Shown here: in pieces, positions 42,761-56,352 of the stretch
Numbering within the stretch: the first letter of the stretch is position 1
How the letters are laid out: the number at the start of each line of letters is the position of its first letter
NCBI GenBank assembly: GCA_024138015.1
Contig: JAMXBB010000002.1
Location: 11,470,632-11,534,631, forward strand
DNA length: 64,000 nucleotides
From: Lumnitzera littorea
Lineage: Eukaryota; Streptophyta; Magnoliopsida; Myrtales; Combretaceae
Direction of reading: 5' to 3'
The notes under the pieces: model-generated
The model's input: the letters and a program-made list of their open reading frames with translations, nothing else
Databases searched by the model: none
What the model was told of the DNA's origin: nothing
Position numbers and translations under genes: made by a program

Positions 42761-45620
42761 TGTCACGCCCCGAAGCGGCAGAGTCGTAACAGCCCCCACC
42801 GTGTAAACCATCCTAAGATAGAAGTTGGCCTTACAATCGCTATCTTAGACCTGATCTACACAAGGCGTCCACGACTAACCCGCTTTGAAGTAGACAATTT
42901 GTAATTTAAACAAATCATTTACCTAAGAAAGTGAGAAAAGTTATATATAATCACTATAATTCAGTTATTACATTAATCAGAAATGAAAAGTAAAATAAGT
43001 GTTGATTCTTCAATGTTTTTCCTCACTCCCCAGGATCCAGCAGTTGCTAGCTTCAGAGTAGTTGTTGCCGCTTGTTAGCCAGCACCTGCACGACATCTAT
43101 AGGGATGTGAGCAACCACAGCTCAGTAAGTTAGGACGGAGGACTTAAAACTATACCATACACACAACAAGATTTTCAATCACTTATTAGGTGCAATGCAT
43201 GTGCAAGCAAATGCCATCGCACGACGTTGTCCGTCCCGTCGTGAGATTAGAGAAATTGTGCCCGCTCTAATCTGGGTTGAGGAGTTGCCGTTAATGCAAC
43301 AGCTCACGACCAAACCCAGGCTTGTGTAATGGAGACCTTGCTCTTCTCGCGACTACCTTCGAACCACTGCCTTCACCCTCGTCGCGACCTCCTCTCCTGT
43401 CACTTAGTTCGACTGAGGATGAAGAAGGGACCATTTTGCAATCCTGCGCTATCCCTTCCGAAGGGGTCGGTATTTGGCCGGAGAGTCCTAAATCCCCTAA
43501 CAGGTTGCCATGCATGTTCGATCATGATTACTGGTCGTATATTTGATTAAGTCCAATTTAGGGTGATCAATCATTATATACAATTCATACAACATGTGTC
43601 AAAGCAACAAACAGAATCATAGCATTACCCATAATCAAGCACATGCACACATTCAACTATCTAACAAGCACAACCAAGCATAATCTTAAGCCTCCAAAAA
43701 TACAGCATCGTATTAATCCCAACTTACCTCGACTCCTCGCTCACTCACTCGAGGTTCGATTTGCTCAGGCCATCGCCATTCATCCCTATAACACAAACGT
43801 GGTTTCAGCTTTTCATATAACTATTATAAATTTGTTTTATCCTATAACGCTTATTGTTATGTGTTGTTTAGGGTTTAATACACCTAATTATCTAGGTCTT
43901 AAGTCTTTTATAATTATTCTAGGTTTGGGTTTAGGTTTGGGTTCGGTTTCGGTTTCCGCATCAATTTCTAAATTAGGTTTTAGTTCGATTTTTAAATCTT
44001 AAACATGCTCGAATCCTAATGTGAAATTAATCACATTATGCTCGAGTATTCAAATATCTTATTGGGTCGTAATTTTGGTATTCTAAACTATTCGGTACAC
44101 GCTAACCCTAATTGTGGTATCAGATTTATTCCCAATGTGTAAAAATCTTACATTTTGAGATATTTACTTAAAATTAAATATTATTTCAAATTTATTATTT
44201 TTCTGATTTCAATTATAATATTATCTAAATAACCTTATTTTTTTAGATTTATTAATTTACACTTTTACATATTCCTAATTTCTTATATTCTTTACCTAAT
44301 TTCCCTAATTAACCATACTTAATACCTAAAGGCTAGGATTAGGGTTCCACTGTAGAGATTAACTTCCCTAAACATCTAATTAAGATCCAAATCAGTAATT
44401 AACATCCTAATCACCTAATTAATCCTAAATCATCCAATTTTACCATCATTTTAGGGCTAAAAATTAACTTAAAAATTTTGAAAATTAATTTTTAAAAAAC
44501 GGCTTCATAGCACTGTTCTACATCATATGAGCATCCTACAGAAAAATTTTGAGCCCCAAACTACACTCCTAAGCCTATTTATTTTTCGGTTTAATCATGC
44601 TCGGTTTTGAACAATTTGTTAAGGACCCTATATTTCCAGACATAATTAAACTAAATCAATATTTTTCCCTAAATCTACATACAATAAAACCTCAGAATAA
44701 CAAGTTTCATAATTTTTTGGGCAAAATAACTAATTTTACAAAATTATACAAAAATCGGGGTGAATAAATGACTAACCGGTTCGAAGCTTTCTGGCCATCT
44801 AAACCCGGTCCAAGGCTGTCGGCTGGTCCAGGCGGTGGTTCTAGTGTAGGGTGGTGGTGGTGGTTCGGTCCCAGGTGGTGGTGGGTGGTGGTTTTAGTTC
44901 ACCTTGCTAATCTGCACAGTTTTTTTTTTTTTTTTATTTTCTGGATTTTCTCTCGATTTTTTTAGTGTTTCGATTCTTCTCAGATTTCAAACTGGCCAAA
45001 TGACTTCTGGAAATTTTTTCCTTATTTATAGACAATTGTAGAATTTAATGTGCATTAATTTGATGGGATTTTGCTCCAATTCCTTGATTTTTGGTTTTTT
45101 GTTTGTCCAATTCTTATTGGATAATTTTTCTTTTTCTGATTTGAACCTGCCACGACCTGATCTTGCTTCAGTTATCCTCTTCTGATTTTTTTCTGATTTT
45201 TCTATAATTATTTTGTATTTTTCTTTAATTATTTACTTAGTTTTCGGCCTATTTCACTAATTACGCGTATTTTTATCTACACGTAAATACATGTAGGGTA
45301 CACGTGAACATTCCTAAATATTATTTTGGTCATTCTAAAATTTTTAGTATACATATAATCTATCTCTAATAATTTATTAGTTATTATATTATACTTTTTG
45401 CCTTTTCGGTAATTAGCAGTTATTATGCTTAAAATTTGAAAATTTTATAGTCTCCTATTTTACTACTTATTTTCTTAAATTTAAGTTTACAGGGTCATTT
45501 TTACTGGTATTTTGCTAAATAGTTTATAATTTGGGTTTGATTGGATCTTTTAACCGATCGCCCTAAACCTTGGGTTCTAAGTTCAATCCTAGGTTACTTG
45601 ACTGAACTTTGGGGCTTACA
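42761..45620 (-). repeat. Family-1 solo LTR, copy 3, with perfect target duplication
   Basis: On + it starts TGTCACGCCCCGAAGCGGCA and ends GGGGCTTACA. CCTCT flanks it on both sides (42756-42760 and 45621-45625). It splits the Tat RT exactly between KKVRG and LLGHLNYIARF. TATAAATAAG on the - strand (45030-45021) gives its sense. The donor-like GGTTAGTC lies near 44779 on the - strand. No internal coding region. Frames on both strands at 43291-44002 are not genes. Confidence 0.93.
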
Positions 45621-46600
45621 CCTCTAACCTTTTTAAGTATGCAAAGAGAGGGTAAGTCGATTATTGCTTTGACTTTATCAGGTTCCGCTTCAATGCCCCT
45701 TTGACTAATTATGAAACCTAACAATTTCCTTGATGTTACCTCAAAGACGCACTTCTCTAGGTTCAACTTCAATTGAAGCTTTCTCAACTTATCAAACAAC
45801 TTCCTTGAATTATCCATATGATTTTCCCCCTCTTTGGATTTTACAATCATATTGTTGATATATACTTCTACTTCTATGTGTATCATGTTATGAAAGATTG
45901 AGATCATTGCTCTTTAGTAAGTTACCCCAGCATTTTTTAGTCCGAATGGCATCACTTTGTAGCAAAATATACATCACGTTGTAATGAAAGTAATTTAGGT
46001 CTTATCTCCTTCAGACATTTGAATCTAATTATACTTAGAGAATCCATCCATGAATGAGAAGAGATAGTTTCCAAGTGTATCATCTACTAAGACGTCAATA
46101 TGAGGCAAAGGAAAGTTATCCTCAGGTGTTGCCTAATTGAGGTCTCGAAAATCCACGTATACTCTAACTTTTCCATTCTTTTTCATCGCCAACAAAATAT
46201 TGGCTACCTACTCAGGATAATCAAATACTTCGATGAAATCGACCTCAAGTAACTTCTTGACTTCATCTTTAATCTTTAACAAGATATTAGGTCAAAATCT
46301 TCTTAGGTTTGATATCTTCTTGTATAAGCAAGTGGTGGACCACAATTGATGGATCTAATTGAGCATATCCTCATAAGACCATGCAAACACATCTTGATAT
46401 TTAAGTAACAGTACGGTTATTTCTACGTTATGCTCTTCTTTAAAATTCCCTCCACCCTTCAAATTCTTCGGGTTATCATCGACCCTAATATTAATTGTCT
46501 CAGTCGACTCATAAATGGAAACTTTACCTATCTCATGTTTTTGCTAGCTCTCCTGTATTTCACTATGGTCATTAACATTACTCCTGATGACTAACCTAGT
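45621..46600 (-). pseudogene. Reverse transcriptase relic of the Tat element
   Basis: The - strand reads SFLFMDGFSKYNQIQMS, FCYKVMPFGLKNAGVTY and then EVEVYINNMIVKSKEG in the position of YVDD-MIVKSK. Both catalytic aspartates are therefore asparagines. LFDKLRKLQLKLNLEKCVFE and LGFIISQRGIEAEPDKVKAI follow, ending at KKVRG by the solo LTR. Order and motifs are those of Tat-lineage RT. Catalysis would be lost even without the stops. Confidence 0.88.
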
Positions 46601-47400
46601 AGGACTGAAAGTGATACTAATATTTTCATCATCTAGCTATGTTAGGTGTCCTTGGCTTTCATTCAAAGCATTGGATTTGAGCAAAAAGTGTGTAAAGGAA
46701 AGAGTAAAAGTAAAGAAGAAGTGAAGCATAATGAAGAAAAGGAAACTGATCTTTTATTAGAGTCAAAAGTTCTTACAGGTACATTATTTAGAACAAAGAT
46801 AATTATTACAAAACTTAAGAAAATACTGGACCACAATTCATCATTTACCCTAGAGAAGACCTATTACCATTCATAGGGATGGAGAACCAGTTATTCAGTT
46901 GGGGATGGAGCTTGCGGGATGGGCTTGCCAATTCAACTCTACTAGAGGTGTCTTCTTTGGTAGATTCTAGAGTCTAAACATCATCCTGGATAAATGTCTC
47001 GGTCAGCAGCAGAAAGGTCATTAGGGCATGATACAATCTATCGCCTCTTTTGTCCCTTGCTTGCTTATTTTGCAACTCTTCCATTAAAGTTGGAATACAA
47101 CCAAGGCCATAAGTATCAATCTACCCTTCCTTGAATTTTAGCTTCTTATCTTGTCTTTCTCTAGGATTAGCAATCATACATACTTCATCAAACATTTGGA
47201 GTCTGAGTTTTCTTGCTTCTTAATGCTAATATAGGGTATGGTCGTTTCCTTATATATTTCATAATCTTGATAGCATAGAATTGTTATAACCTGGCCATTC
47301 AAGACAAACTTGACCTTTTGATATAAACTTGAAGGTATAGCCCCTGCTGCATAAATCTAAGGTCTTCCTAAGAGGAGGTTAAAGGACCTTAGGATGTTGA
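46601..47400 (-). other. Degraded Tat pol segment between protease and RT
   Basis: This segment should hold the RT N-terminus and the protease-RT linker. Frames are short and broken. I see no confident motif, and the + strand frame at 46646-46876 has no recognisable domain. Confidence 0.4.
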
Positions 47401-47410
47401 TAACCTAGAA

Positions 47411-47760
47411 CTAAACATTAAAAGTTTGAGAGCTGATGTTAATCGATAAGTCAATCTCCTCTATAATCTTTCTTCTAGATCTGTTGAAAGCCTTGATCGT
47501 TGTAGAACTTAGCTTGATTGCGGTTGTGTCAACACCCAATAAGTCTAGGGTAGTAAAAGGGTAAGCATTTAATGACGACCCGTTGTCGATAAGGACTCTA
47601 GTTATGATTATATTATCGATATTCACCACTATGAAGAGTAGCTTAGTGCGCTGGTTACCTTCCTCACCTAATTCTTCTGTAGAAAAAGAGATCTGATCTA
47701 TGGTGAGGATAAAGTTAGTAACTAGTCCCATTCTTTCAGCAAATATTTCATCAGGGACTT
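47411..47760 (-). pseudogene. Aspartic protease relic of the Tat element
   Basis: The open stretch reads VVNIDNIIITRVLIDNGSSL, NAYPFTTLDLLGVDTTAIKL, IKAFNRSRRKIIEEIDLSIN. The active site LIDNGSS is kept, as is usual in Tat elements (D-N-G-S). The end of the domain (LLGRPW) is seen as broken text near 47360-47390. Retropepsin processes gag-pol. Confidence 0.85.
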
Positions 47761-47999
47761 TAACCTTCCTTAAAGTTTGAAACAGACCTTCCTAATGTGG
47801 TTCGGATGCCATCAACAAACCCATAAGAGATATCTGTGCTAAAGTCTTTGTAAGCTAATCCATTATCTTTTATTCACTCAATTTGATCATTTTGGTGAAG
47901 GCAAACAACCCTTCCTCATATTCACTTGATTTGTTGCTTAACTCCTCTAATATATTCTTCTTTTTGAGATCTTCTTTTGGGTCATAGAACTTACTGGAG

Positions 48000-49605
48000 C
48001 GTGTAATCCCTCCTACGGGAGAACTTGATTGCCCTTAATTAATTGCCTGGTAGTTGAATGAGGTAGCTTAATAACTCTTAGGTTCTATTGGTACATGGAA
48101 AGTATTCCTTTTGGTTCTTAAAGTTTGCTTCTCCTTTGATTTGTAAAACTCGTAGACCTTTGGTTTTCGGTTAGAGTTGATCGTGTTAATGGCAAGATCT
48201 AAATCATCAAAAATCATATTGATGATAGGGCCATGGTTAGGCAAAGGGTTATTGTTGATATTTGGAACTAAAGCTTTTACGAAGTCCAGTTGGACCAAAT
48301 CTTCATCGATTGGATCTTCAATCTTATTTTTTAGCCTCTAGCATGTATCAATCGAATGACCTACCTGCCCCAAATGATATTAATACTTTGCATTAGGATT
48401 AAAAACCTTTCGCCTGTATCTTTCATTAGGAAGCTCAAAATGAATCAAATTATCTTTCTTTAGCTTTTTAAGGACCTAACTAAGGGGAACTAGTATTCTT
48501 GTGAACTATCTTGGGGCCCTATTGGCTTGAGGCTAACTTCAGAACTGTTGTTGAACTTGTAATGGGTTTGTTTTGAAAGAGACATGGGTATTAGGTCTAG
48601 TGTTTAAATTTACTACATTGATAGTGGCTTCTTTAGGCTTACCGGTAGTTGGCTTTGCAGAGGGTAGTCTTCTATCTAATGGCTCTTCAAGTTTGCTAGA
48701 AGAGATGACACTTTCAATTTGGTACCCTGTAACTACTGCTTCTACAAAGTTAGAGGAGGCCTACCCAATCAGGTGGGAGAAGTAAGACCTTTCTAAAGTA
48801 TTAATAAAGGTCGAGGTTAACTCCTTTTCAATCATTAGGGTGGATACCCTTGCAACTAAGGACCTCCATCATTAGGCGTACTCCTCAAACGATTTGTTGT
48901 TCCTTTTTTACAGGGCAACCAAATCCATCATGGTCAGTTCCACTTCAACATTAAACTTGTATTGTTCATAGAATGCCCTAGCAAGCTTCTCCCATGTATT
49001 TACCTGATTCAGATCTAGTTGGGTGTATTAAGTCAAAATAAGACCCGATAAGGTGTCCTAAAAAGTCTATGCCATAAGCTGGTCGTATTGTACATATTTA
49101 CCCATCTTTCGCACATACAACCTAGTATGTAGTTTGGGGTAGCCAGTCCTATCGTACCTTTCAAAGATTGGTACCTTAAACTTTTTAGGGAAACTTCCAT
49201 AATCATAAGAAGAGAAGTCTGTACTACTAACTTACTCAAAACCATCATAGCCTTCAAGCGCCTTCATTTTCTCAATGATTTGTTGGGTTAACTTCCTCTC
49301 CAATTCTTTCAATCTGTCTTGGTTGGCTTTTGAGTTAATTGGTTTTGCATTGATTGGGAATGAGTAGGTGTTAGTTTCAAAAGTCGAGTTGACCTTTGGA
49401 TGAACCCCTTTTGATTTAAAAGTCTCAAAGGCCGGGTTAACTTTAGGATAGTTCTCTTCTACTTTAGGGATGGGGCTTCAACATTCTTTCCATAATGGGC
49501 CTTAGAGTTTCCATCATTTGATGGCATTGTGGATCTAAGTAAAGCGATATTGTTAGCCAGGAAACTCAATAAATCTGCGATTTTTCCCATTGCCACAGGC
49601 AATTC
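48000..49605 (-). pseudogene. gag relic of the Tat element
   Basis: Around 48950-49200 the - strand reads FKVPIFERYDRTGYPKLHTR, LYVRKMGKYVQYDQL and DTLSGL in two frames. This matches the Tat-type capsid (YDGTxxPxxHLxxYxxxM...F..SLSG.A). The start of the region reads MGKIADLLSFLANNIALL. The 48068-48298 part is a more 3' gag fragment. Frameshifts and stops are frequent. Confidence 0.72.
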
Positions 49606-51211
49606 CAGTGCAATTTTTTTTTGTGGGTGAGGGTATTTTTATGAGTAATGTATTGGGAAATAGGGGTTTAGTACCAGCGCCATCATGTTTAGTGGTGTTA
49701 AGAGTTAGGCAATTGAGGTTAGAGAGAGAAAGTGGCCATGTCGCCTCTTAAGGTGGTTATTGAAAGTCATGTGTGTGTCGGTAACGGGGTTTACGAGGGT
49801 AGCAACTACGTTGGTGTAGTTGGTTCGAACCAAATATGGGTAGAGGATGGTGGTTCATGTGGTAGTCGCAGCTTGGTTAAGATTTAGATGGCCAATGGTA
49901 CTTAGGGTCATGGTAGCAAATACAAAGGGTTAGGATCAAAAGGTTTAAGGGTGAGGAGTCTCTTAGAAGCTTCAAATATGCTTGAAAATGGTTGAAGAAG
50001 ATGATACTTTAGAAAGAGAGTGGCGATCGTAGGTGCTAAACCTAAAGAGAAAAAGTACAAATTGGAGCTCGTATGGAAGATGTTGAGTGATGCTTGATGC
50101 TTGAACGAGCTCCTTAACCCCTTATTTATATATTCTTAGAACGAATCGCACATAGAAGGTCAAAAGAAGTGGTAATTCAACTTTCCAAAATCATGAACTT
50201 TAACTGAGCTTTGATTTCAAATCTAATGCGATTGAGTGTGTATTCTGGCAACGACAATGTTGACTATAGTTAATTCATAGATTTGAATCAATTACTTTTG
50301 CCAAATGAGTTTAATTTTCCAATGTTGTCTCCAATACATCATTGGCATCATTCCATTTTTGAACTTGATTTGATTCACTAAGCGGATAAATTGGGACGCA
50401 ATCTTGTGCTCAAATGAAAGTATTCCATGTTGACAATGTGAAAAAACCAAGATTCTAGATAGATTTTGATTATAAAATGAGAAAAAAAGGCTTGAAAGTA
50501 AAGGCTTCAAGCATGGTAATCTACAAGTTTCAAGCTTCCATTGTTGTCCTTTAATGGGGAAGATGCTGACGTGGCGCAACCACGTTGGCCACGTGGACCA
50601 TTGAGTAGCCACCACATGTTGCCATGTGTAGGGCATGATGTGTGGCGTGGTCATGGTAAAAAAGAAAAAAAGAAAAAAAGAAAATGTACTCTTATACATT
50701 ATGACATTCAAACCTTCAACCTTTCACTCTCATCAATACTAAGTCTATGTGTCTAACCAATTGGGTTACTGGCCTATGTCTTGTTAACCTATGTAATTAA
50801 AATGCATTTAACTTATAAAACGACTTGAAAAACTTATAAAATAAAATGCTACTTAATTAAATTATTTACAACTTCAAAGACTATTTCCCAAAAAATAATT
50901 TATTTGCCTAAAAATCTATTTTGCCTAAAAATTCTACCATTCTATTTTTCATTCATCATTTTTTTTTTAAATTTTCCATTTTTTTGTATCTTTTTGAATT
51001 TTCTATTTTTTGTGTTTTTTTAAATTCATATTTTTTTGTACTTTTTTCTAAACTTTCTATTTTTTTGAACTTTTTCTAAATTTTCTATTTTTTATATTTT
51101 TCTGAATTTTATTTTATTTTATTTTTGTAGTTTTTTCTAAATCAGGACCCTTTTTTCTGTTCTAAAAACAAAAAATTCTAAAACTACAGGAGGCAAAAAC
51201 ATGGTGTTTAC
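49606..51211 (-). mobile_element. Truncated family-2 LTR-like copy
   Basis: It parallels 30075-31735 closely, including CTACGTTGGTGTAGTTGGTT and the TATATAAAT box on the - strand (50132-50124). It ends GGTGTTTACA, the family-2 terminus. The other end (about 1.1 kb) is missing and it joins the Tat gag directly at about 49605. Frames at 50292-50711 and 50541-50756 fall in the U3 and are not genes. Confidence 0.75.
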
Positions 51212-51359
51212 AACAACTAACTAAGCTAAATTCTTTTAGAAAGCTTAGGTTACAAAATTTAGTTTTTATAATCATCTTTAAAAATTACACAACAAGTTTA
51301 TAACAGGCAAATGCAAAATTGAACACTTCAAAATGGTTAAGTTGAGTTCACCTTTAGTG

Positions 51360-51453
51360 AACAAAGTCTAAGTTAGTAACTATGAGGTTAGCTTCTATTT
51401 TAAAATAATGCACATGATATGGCTGTTGCACTCTACCTCTTTGGAGTATGACA
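51360..51453 (+). repeat. 3' end of a family-1 LTR (fragment)
   Basis: The stretch TATGAGGTTAGCTTCTATTT and CTCTACCTCTTTGGAGTATGACA parallels the family-1 end (GGTTAACTTTTATCTTAG... CTCTGCCGCTTTGGGGCGTGACA). Only the last hundred bases are clear. It shows that another family-1 copy once stood here before the family-2 insertion. Confidence 0.55.
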
Positions 51454-53056
51454 GAATCCAATATAAAAGTTACTTTTTTTAGTAGGTATTTCTTTAGTGG
51501 TGTTTTCCTTTTGCTTCCTTGGTGAAAAATAAGGAATTTTTATTGCTAGTTGGTTATAATTATCCAATATCATAATAATTGCTTGTGTTCAAAAGAATAA
51601 GGAAATGAACTAGATCAATCAATAGTAGACTTTTTTTTTTTTTTTTTGGTTACCACTATAATGCTTTTAGGATTGTGACTTAATAGATATCTCGTAAAAA
51701 AAGTTCAATCTAGATGGGAGTTACGTTTCTTTACTGGATTTGGTTACATGTTTAGATTGTTAGAAACAATTAATGGACATATTATATTACGGGTTGAGTT
51801 TTTATACAGACGAACTCGTCTAGCTCTAAACATGAAACATAGCTTGTTCACAAAATTAAGAAATTAAAAAAAAAAAGAAAAATTTTACACCACCTTTGGA
51901 TAAATGACGAATTTAGGAAGGATAGAAAGTGGAAATTAAGAATTAAGAGGAAAAGAAAGTGAAGAGAAAATATTAACTTTTCCATTATGTGGATACGAAA
52001 TGAATGGAAGGGACAATGAATATGTGTAAAATAATTTTCTTTTGTACAAGTGCTGATAAATCGTTTTATTATTTACCTTTGAGATATATTAAGGATTAAA
52101 ACTTTAGTTATACATAGGCAATTAGAGAGACAATAGGCTTTGATTCATCAGTTTGAGGCTTTATACGAGAGGGCTATAGGTCAGTTTCGCCATAAAAAAA
52201 TGCACCAGTAGATATCATTTGAAATGGGTAAAGCAGTGGGGAGGAGCTTGAAAATAGATCAATCAATTAAATGGTGATTGCAGAGTTGTTTAGGTCACCT
52301 ACAAGGTCTGTGGCCTCCTTTTAATTCTTAAATAATGAGAGAAAGGATGGATTCTTTCTATGGTTTATGGTAACAACAATGTAAGTCTCAACTTGCGCTA
52401 GAGTCTAAGAATCTGATGTAGATTGATGATATGCTGAACTATTACTCCAAAAATAAAAATATATATAATACTAATAAGTATATTAGGTCACATATGTAAT
52501 GTAATACTGGTGAAAACCAAGTCAAACCCACGAAGATTAGGATTAACTCTCAGCTATATTAGTTCTACCCATTTCTAGGTAAACCAAAATATACTAAAAT
52601 AAAAGAATATAAATTAACTTCTAATTAACATGAAATATTAAATCTACTTCTAATTAATAAAGAAAACATAGGAAATTAACACCTAAAGTATTAAATCAAT
52701 GAGCTAGCAAATTGGAATCTAGGATTGATGTTAACGATGATGATATTAAAATATACCATATTTAGCTATTGGATCCTTGACTAGTTTAGATTATTTCCTT
52801 CAGTTTCTCTCTTGAGTTATCAAAGTAATGAAGTATAGAATCACTTTCTCTCGAAATGTAAATTATCTTAACTAATTAACTAAGTCTTTCTATTTCTAGA
52901 AAAGATTATTCAGTTAATTTATCATTTTATGTTCTAAACCCCAACCTAATTACAATGTATAATCTCTTATGTCTTATTTATAATTCGATGTTAGTTTGCC
53001 ATGGATTTGATTAAATCAATTTTATTCTTCTCAGATTTTTAACCTAATCAAATATG
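51454..53056. other. AT-rich region, no gene seen
   Basis: It holds a poly(T) run (51632-51649) and short AT-rich frames. No protein motif, RNA gene or transposon end was recognised. The solo LTR at 53062 inserted into this sequence, which resumes at 56348. Confidence 0.45.
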
Positions 53057-53061
53057 TATTT

Positions 53062-56000
53062 TGTTACGCCTTGAAGTAGTAGAGTTATAATAGTCCCGTC
53101 ATATAAACCATTTTAGGATATAAACTAATCTTAGAGCCACTATCTTATACCTGATTTACATAAGATATCTACGAATAATCTATTTTGAAGTAAACAATTC
53201 ATAAATTAAACATGTTATTTAACAATGTAATTATGAAAAACACATATTTACACTAAATAATCTGAATATGTTTACAAGATTTAGTAGCCTAATCATAATC
53301 TACTTGAATAATACATAAATTGATACTAAAAACTTTAAAGATAGAATCTAGACTTGAGAGTGTATTCGATCCTTAGTTTTATATTTTTACTCCCTAAGAT
53401 TCAACAGTTACTAGCTTTAGGATACTTATATAGCTACTTTTTAATTAGCACTTACAACAACGTCTATAGGGATGTAAGAAACTAACCGCTCAGTAAGTTG
53501 GGATGGAACTTAAAACTATACATCAAACATAAACAAGTTTATCAACTAAATTAATCAAATGTAATGTATGTACAAGCAAATACTATCTCAAAACGTTGTT
53601 CGGTCTGTTGTGAGATTAGAAAAATTACACCCACTCTAATCTAGATTGAGGAGTTTCCATTTATATGCAACAGCTCATAACCAAACCCAAGTTTATGTAA
53701 TGGAGACACCACTCCTCCCGCAACTACATTTGAACCATTGACTTTACTCTTACAGCAACCTCCTTACTTATTACTTAATTCGACTAAAGATGAAGAATGG
53801 ACTCATTATGCTATCTAGCATTATCCCTTTTGAAGTGGTCAGTATTTAGTTGGAGAATCCTAATGTTCCCCTAATAGGTTGCTATCCAAGTTCAATTTAG
53901 AATTACAAATTATATATTTAATTAGATTCTTTTTAAGGTATTCAATCATTTCAAATAAATTACACAAATACAAACTAGAGCAGTAAACCAGAATCATATC
54001 ATCAAACTCAAAAACAAGTACATATAGGCATACATACAATCAATTATCTAACAAACATAATCAAGGACAATTTTAAACCTCCGAGTATTACAAATTAGTA
54101 CTCCGAAATACAGTATTGTAATAATCCTAACTTACCTGAACTCTTCGCTTGCTCACTCAAGGTGCAACTTGTATAAGCTATTGCCAATAATCCCTATAAT
54201 ACCAATGTTGTCTTAGTTTCCACATAACTACCATACATAGGTTTTATTCTGTAATTCTTATTATTATCTTCAATTTAGGATTTTATTATACCTAATTATT
54301 CAGGTTTTTAAGTTTCTTACAATTATTCTTAATTTAGGCTAAGTTCTAATTTAGTTTCCGAATTGGTTTCTAAATTAAGTTCTAATTCAGTTTCTGATTA
54401 CCGTTTTATATGTAAATCCTAAGAACTTGTTTTGAATCATCATGTAAAGCTAATTACGTTTCACTCAAATATCCTAAATCTTCATTTTAGCTCCTATATA
54501 GCATTTTGATTAGTATGGTACATTATATTTCCAATTCAATTACCAAATTAGCTCTTGATATAAGAATACCCTAGATTTTTCATGTAATTTCATAAACTCC
54601 CATTCCAAATTAGATTTCTATCATATCCCTATTATTATAATACCATAAATTTTTATTTAACATTTTTCACTAATTTAATTCCTATATACACGTATTATGT
54701 ATTACTACATATTATACACTTATATCACCTATTTCACACGTCTAACACTACATATATTATCTTTCACTACCAATAACATGTTAAGATGTCTAATTATATT
54801 CTAAATTAGAATTTATACCTAATTAACCCTAAATCACAAAATTAACTTAAGTGTACTTATTTACCTACATATTTAGTACATATTATGCATAATACATACA
54901 ACTAATTCCTTAAAATCCAATAAAGCTATAGAAAATATATTATACTCAGTAAGTTATGGTTGTTATATTATGATCATAAAAAAGTACTAGGATAGTTTAA
55001 TATATATTATTCTCTGGTATACCGATTTTAGGTTCAATTTTGCTAAAAATTAGCTTAAATTAGGTAAATAACCAAATAAAATTATAAGATTCAAACGAAA
55101 TATTCCAAAAATCATAAATAAGCCATAGAATTTATTACAAATCAGATTAATTAAGGAATTGAATTAAAAACCTATTATTTCTTTTATATGAAAAATAGGG
55201 TAGATTCAACAAAATAATTTTAATAAATACTAAACGTGTATTGTATAAAAAATTATTTTTATGTAACTTAAATATATCATATAAGGAATATATATACAAA
55301 AAATTAGCTCAAACTAACATTTTTTGCTATTTTTGAAAATTCATATAAAATTAATTGGAATTAGACCTATTCTTAAGGAACCTACATAAAAACTTCTAAT
55401 TTTAAAAAACTGATTAGATATTTTGATTCTACATGCAAAAATACTTAGAGAAATAAAATTTCATAATTTTCCATACATATTTGATATTTTTACTAAATTA
55501 AATAAATTCGAAAGAGAAATCAGAATTCACCAATCGACAAGTTTTCAACCCCTAGCGGTGGCTCCACCATTGCCTACACTCTACATGTGGGGTCCACTCT
55601 TTAGTGGTGGTGGCCGTTTCTCTCAGGTGGTCGTTGGATGTGGGTTCCCTTTATAAGTTTTAAATACACATTATTTTGTCAAATTTTGTTAAAATTGGTT
55701 TTTCTTCTCTTCTCTCATCTCCTTAATTTTTTTCTAATGCTAAACTGACTAAATGAGGTTTTGGAAGTGGTTTGCTGAATTTATGGTTAGGTTTGAGATT
55801 TTTCTTCTAATTTTTCCTTGCCAAATGTCCCTTATCTCTTATTTTTTCACTTTCTATTTGTTTAAATTTGGTTGGTTGAATTTCCATCCTCCACTTTGAA
55901 GTTGTTACGCCCCTATTCCAGATCATTTCACATTTTTCCAATAATTTTCTTGATTTTATCTAGCATTATTTTGACATATTTCGAGTATTTTAAGTAATTT

Positions 56001-56347
56001 TACATATTTTTACTTACATGTAAATATATATATGGTATAAATAAATACTCCAAAATATTATTTAAGTTATTTTATGATTTTTAGTATGTATATAATTTAT
56101 CTTTATCGATTTATTAGTTATCAGAGCTCGTTTTATGTGTTTTTGATAAATAATGCAAAATTTAAATATAATTCAATATTATAATAATTAATTATTTTAT
56201 TACTTATTTTCTTAAATTTAAACTCACGGGATCAACTTTTTCTATTATTCCTAGATTCAACTAAAAATTTAAGCTTAATTGGATAGTTTACTTAATCGAT
56301 TTAAACTTTACAGATTAAACCTCGAACACCAGATTATGGAGTTTACA
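53062..56347 (-). repeat. Family-1 solo LTR, copy 4, with perfect target duplication
   Basis: It starts TGTTACGCCTTGAAG and ends GGAGTTTACA on +. TATTT flanks it on both sides (53057-53061 and 56348-56352). It is more diverged than copy 3. The hallmark appears as AACGTTGTTCGG (about 53592) and the GTGGTGGCC-type stretch at 55602-55614. No coding region; the frame at 55423-55656 is not supported. Confidence 0.9.
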
Positions 56348-56352
56348 TATTT

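Larger units (their letters stand above)
38338..49605 (-). mobile_element. Decayed Tat-lineage Ty3/gypsy element, LTRs not identified
   Basis: On the - strand, from right to left, lie gag, protease, RT, RNase H and integrase, followed by a region of two tandem arrays. Motifs such as VRG-LLGHLNYIARFIS and MARAFNKKVQPRIFKEGNIV are those of the Tat/Ogre group. It is split by a family-1 solo LTR at 42761-45620. The left end abuts family-1 copy 2. The right end is cut by a truncated family-2 copy. No matching LTR pair, primer site or polypurine tract was found. Confidence 0.82.

Noticed and set aside
43291..44002. Overlapping open frames on both strands
   Set aside because: They lie in the U5 side of a solo LTR and are not conserved in the other copies.
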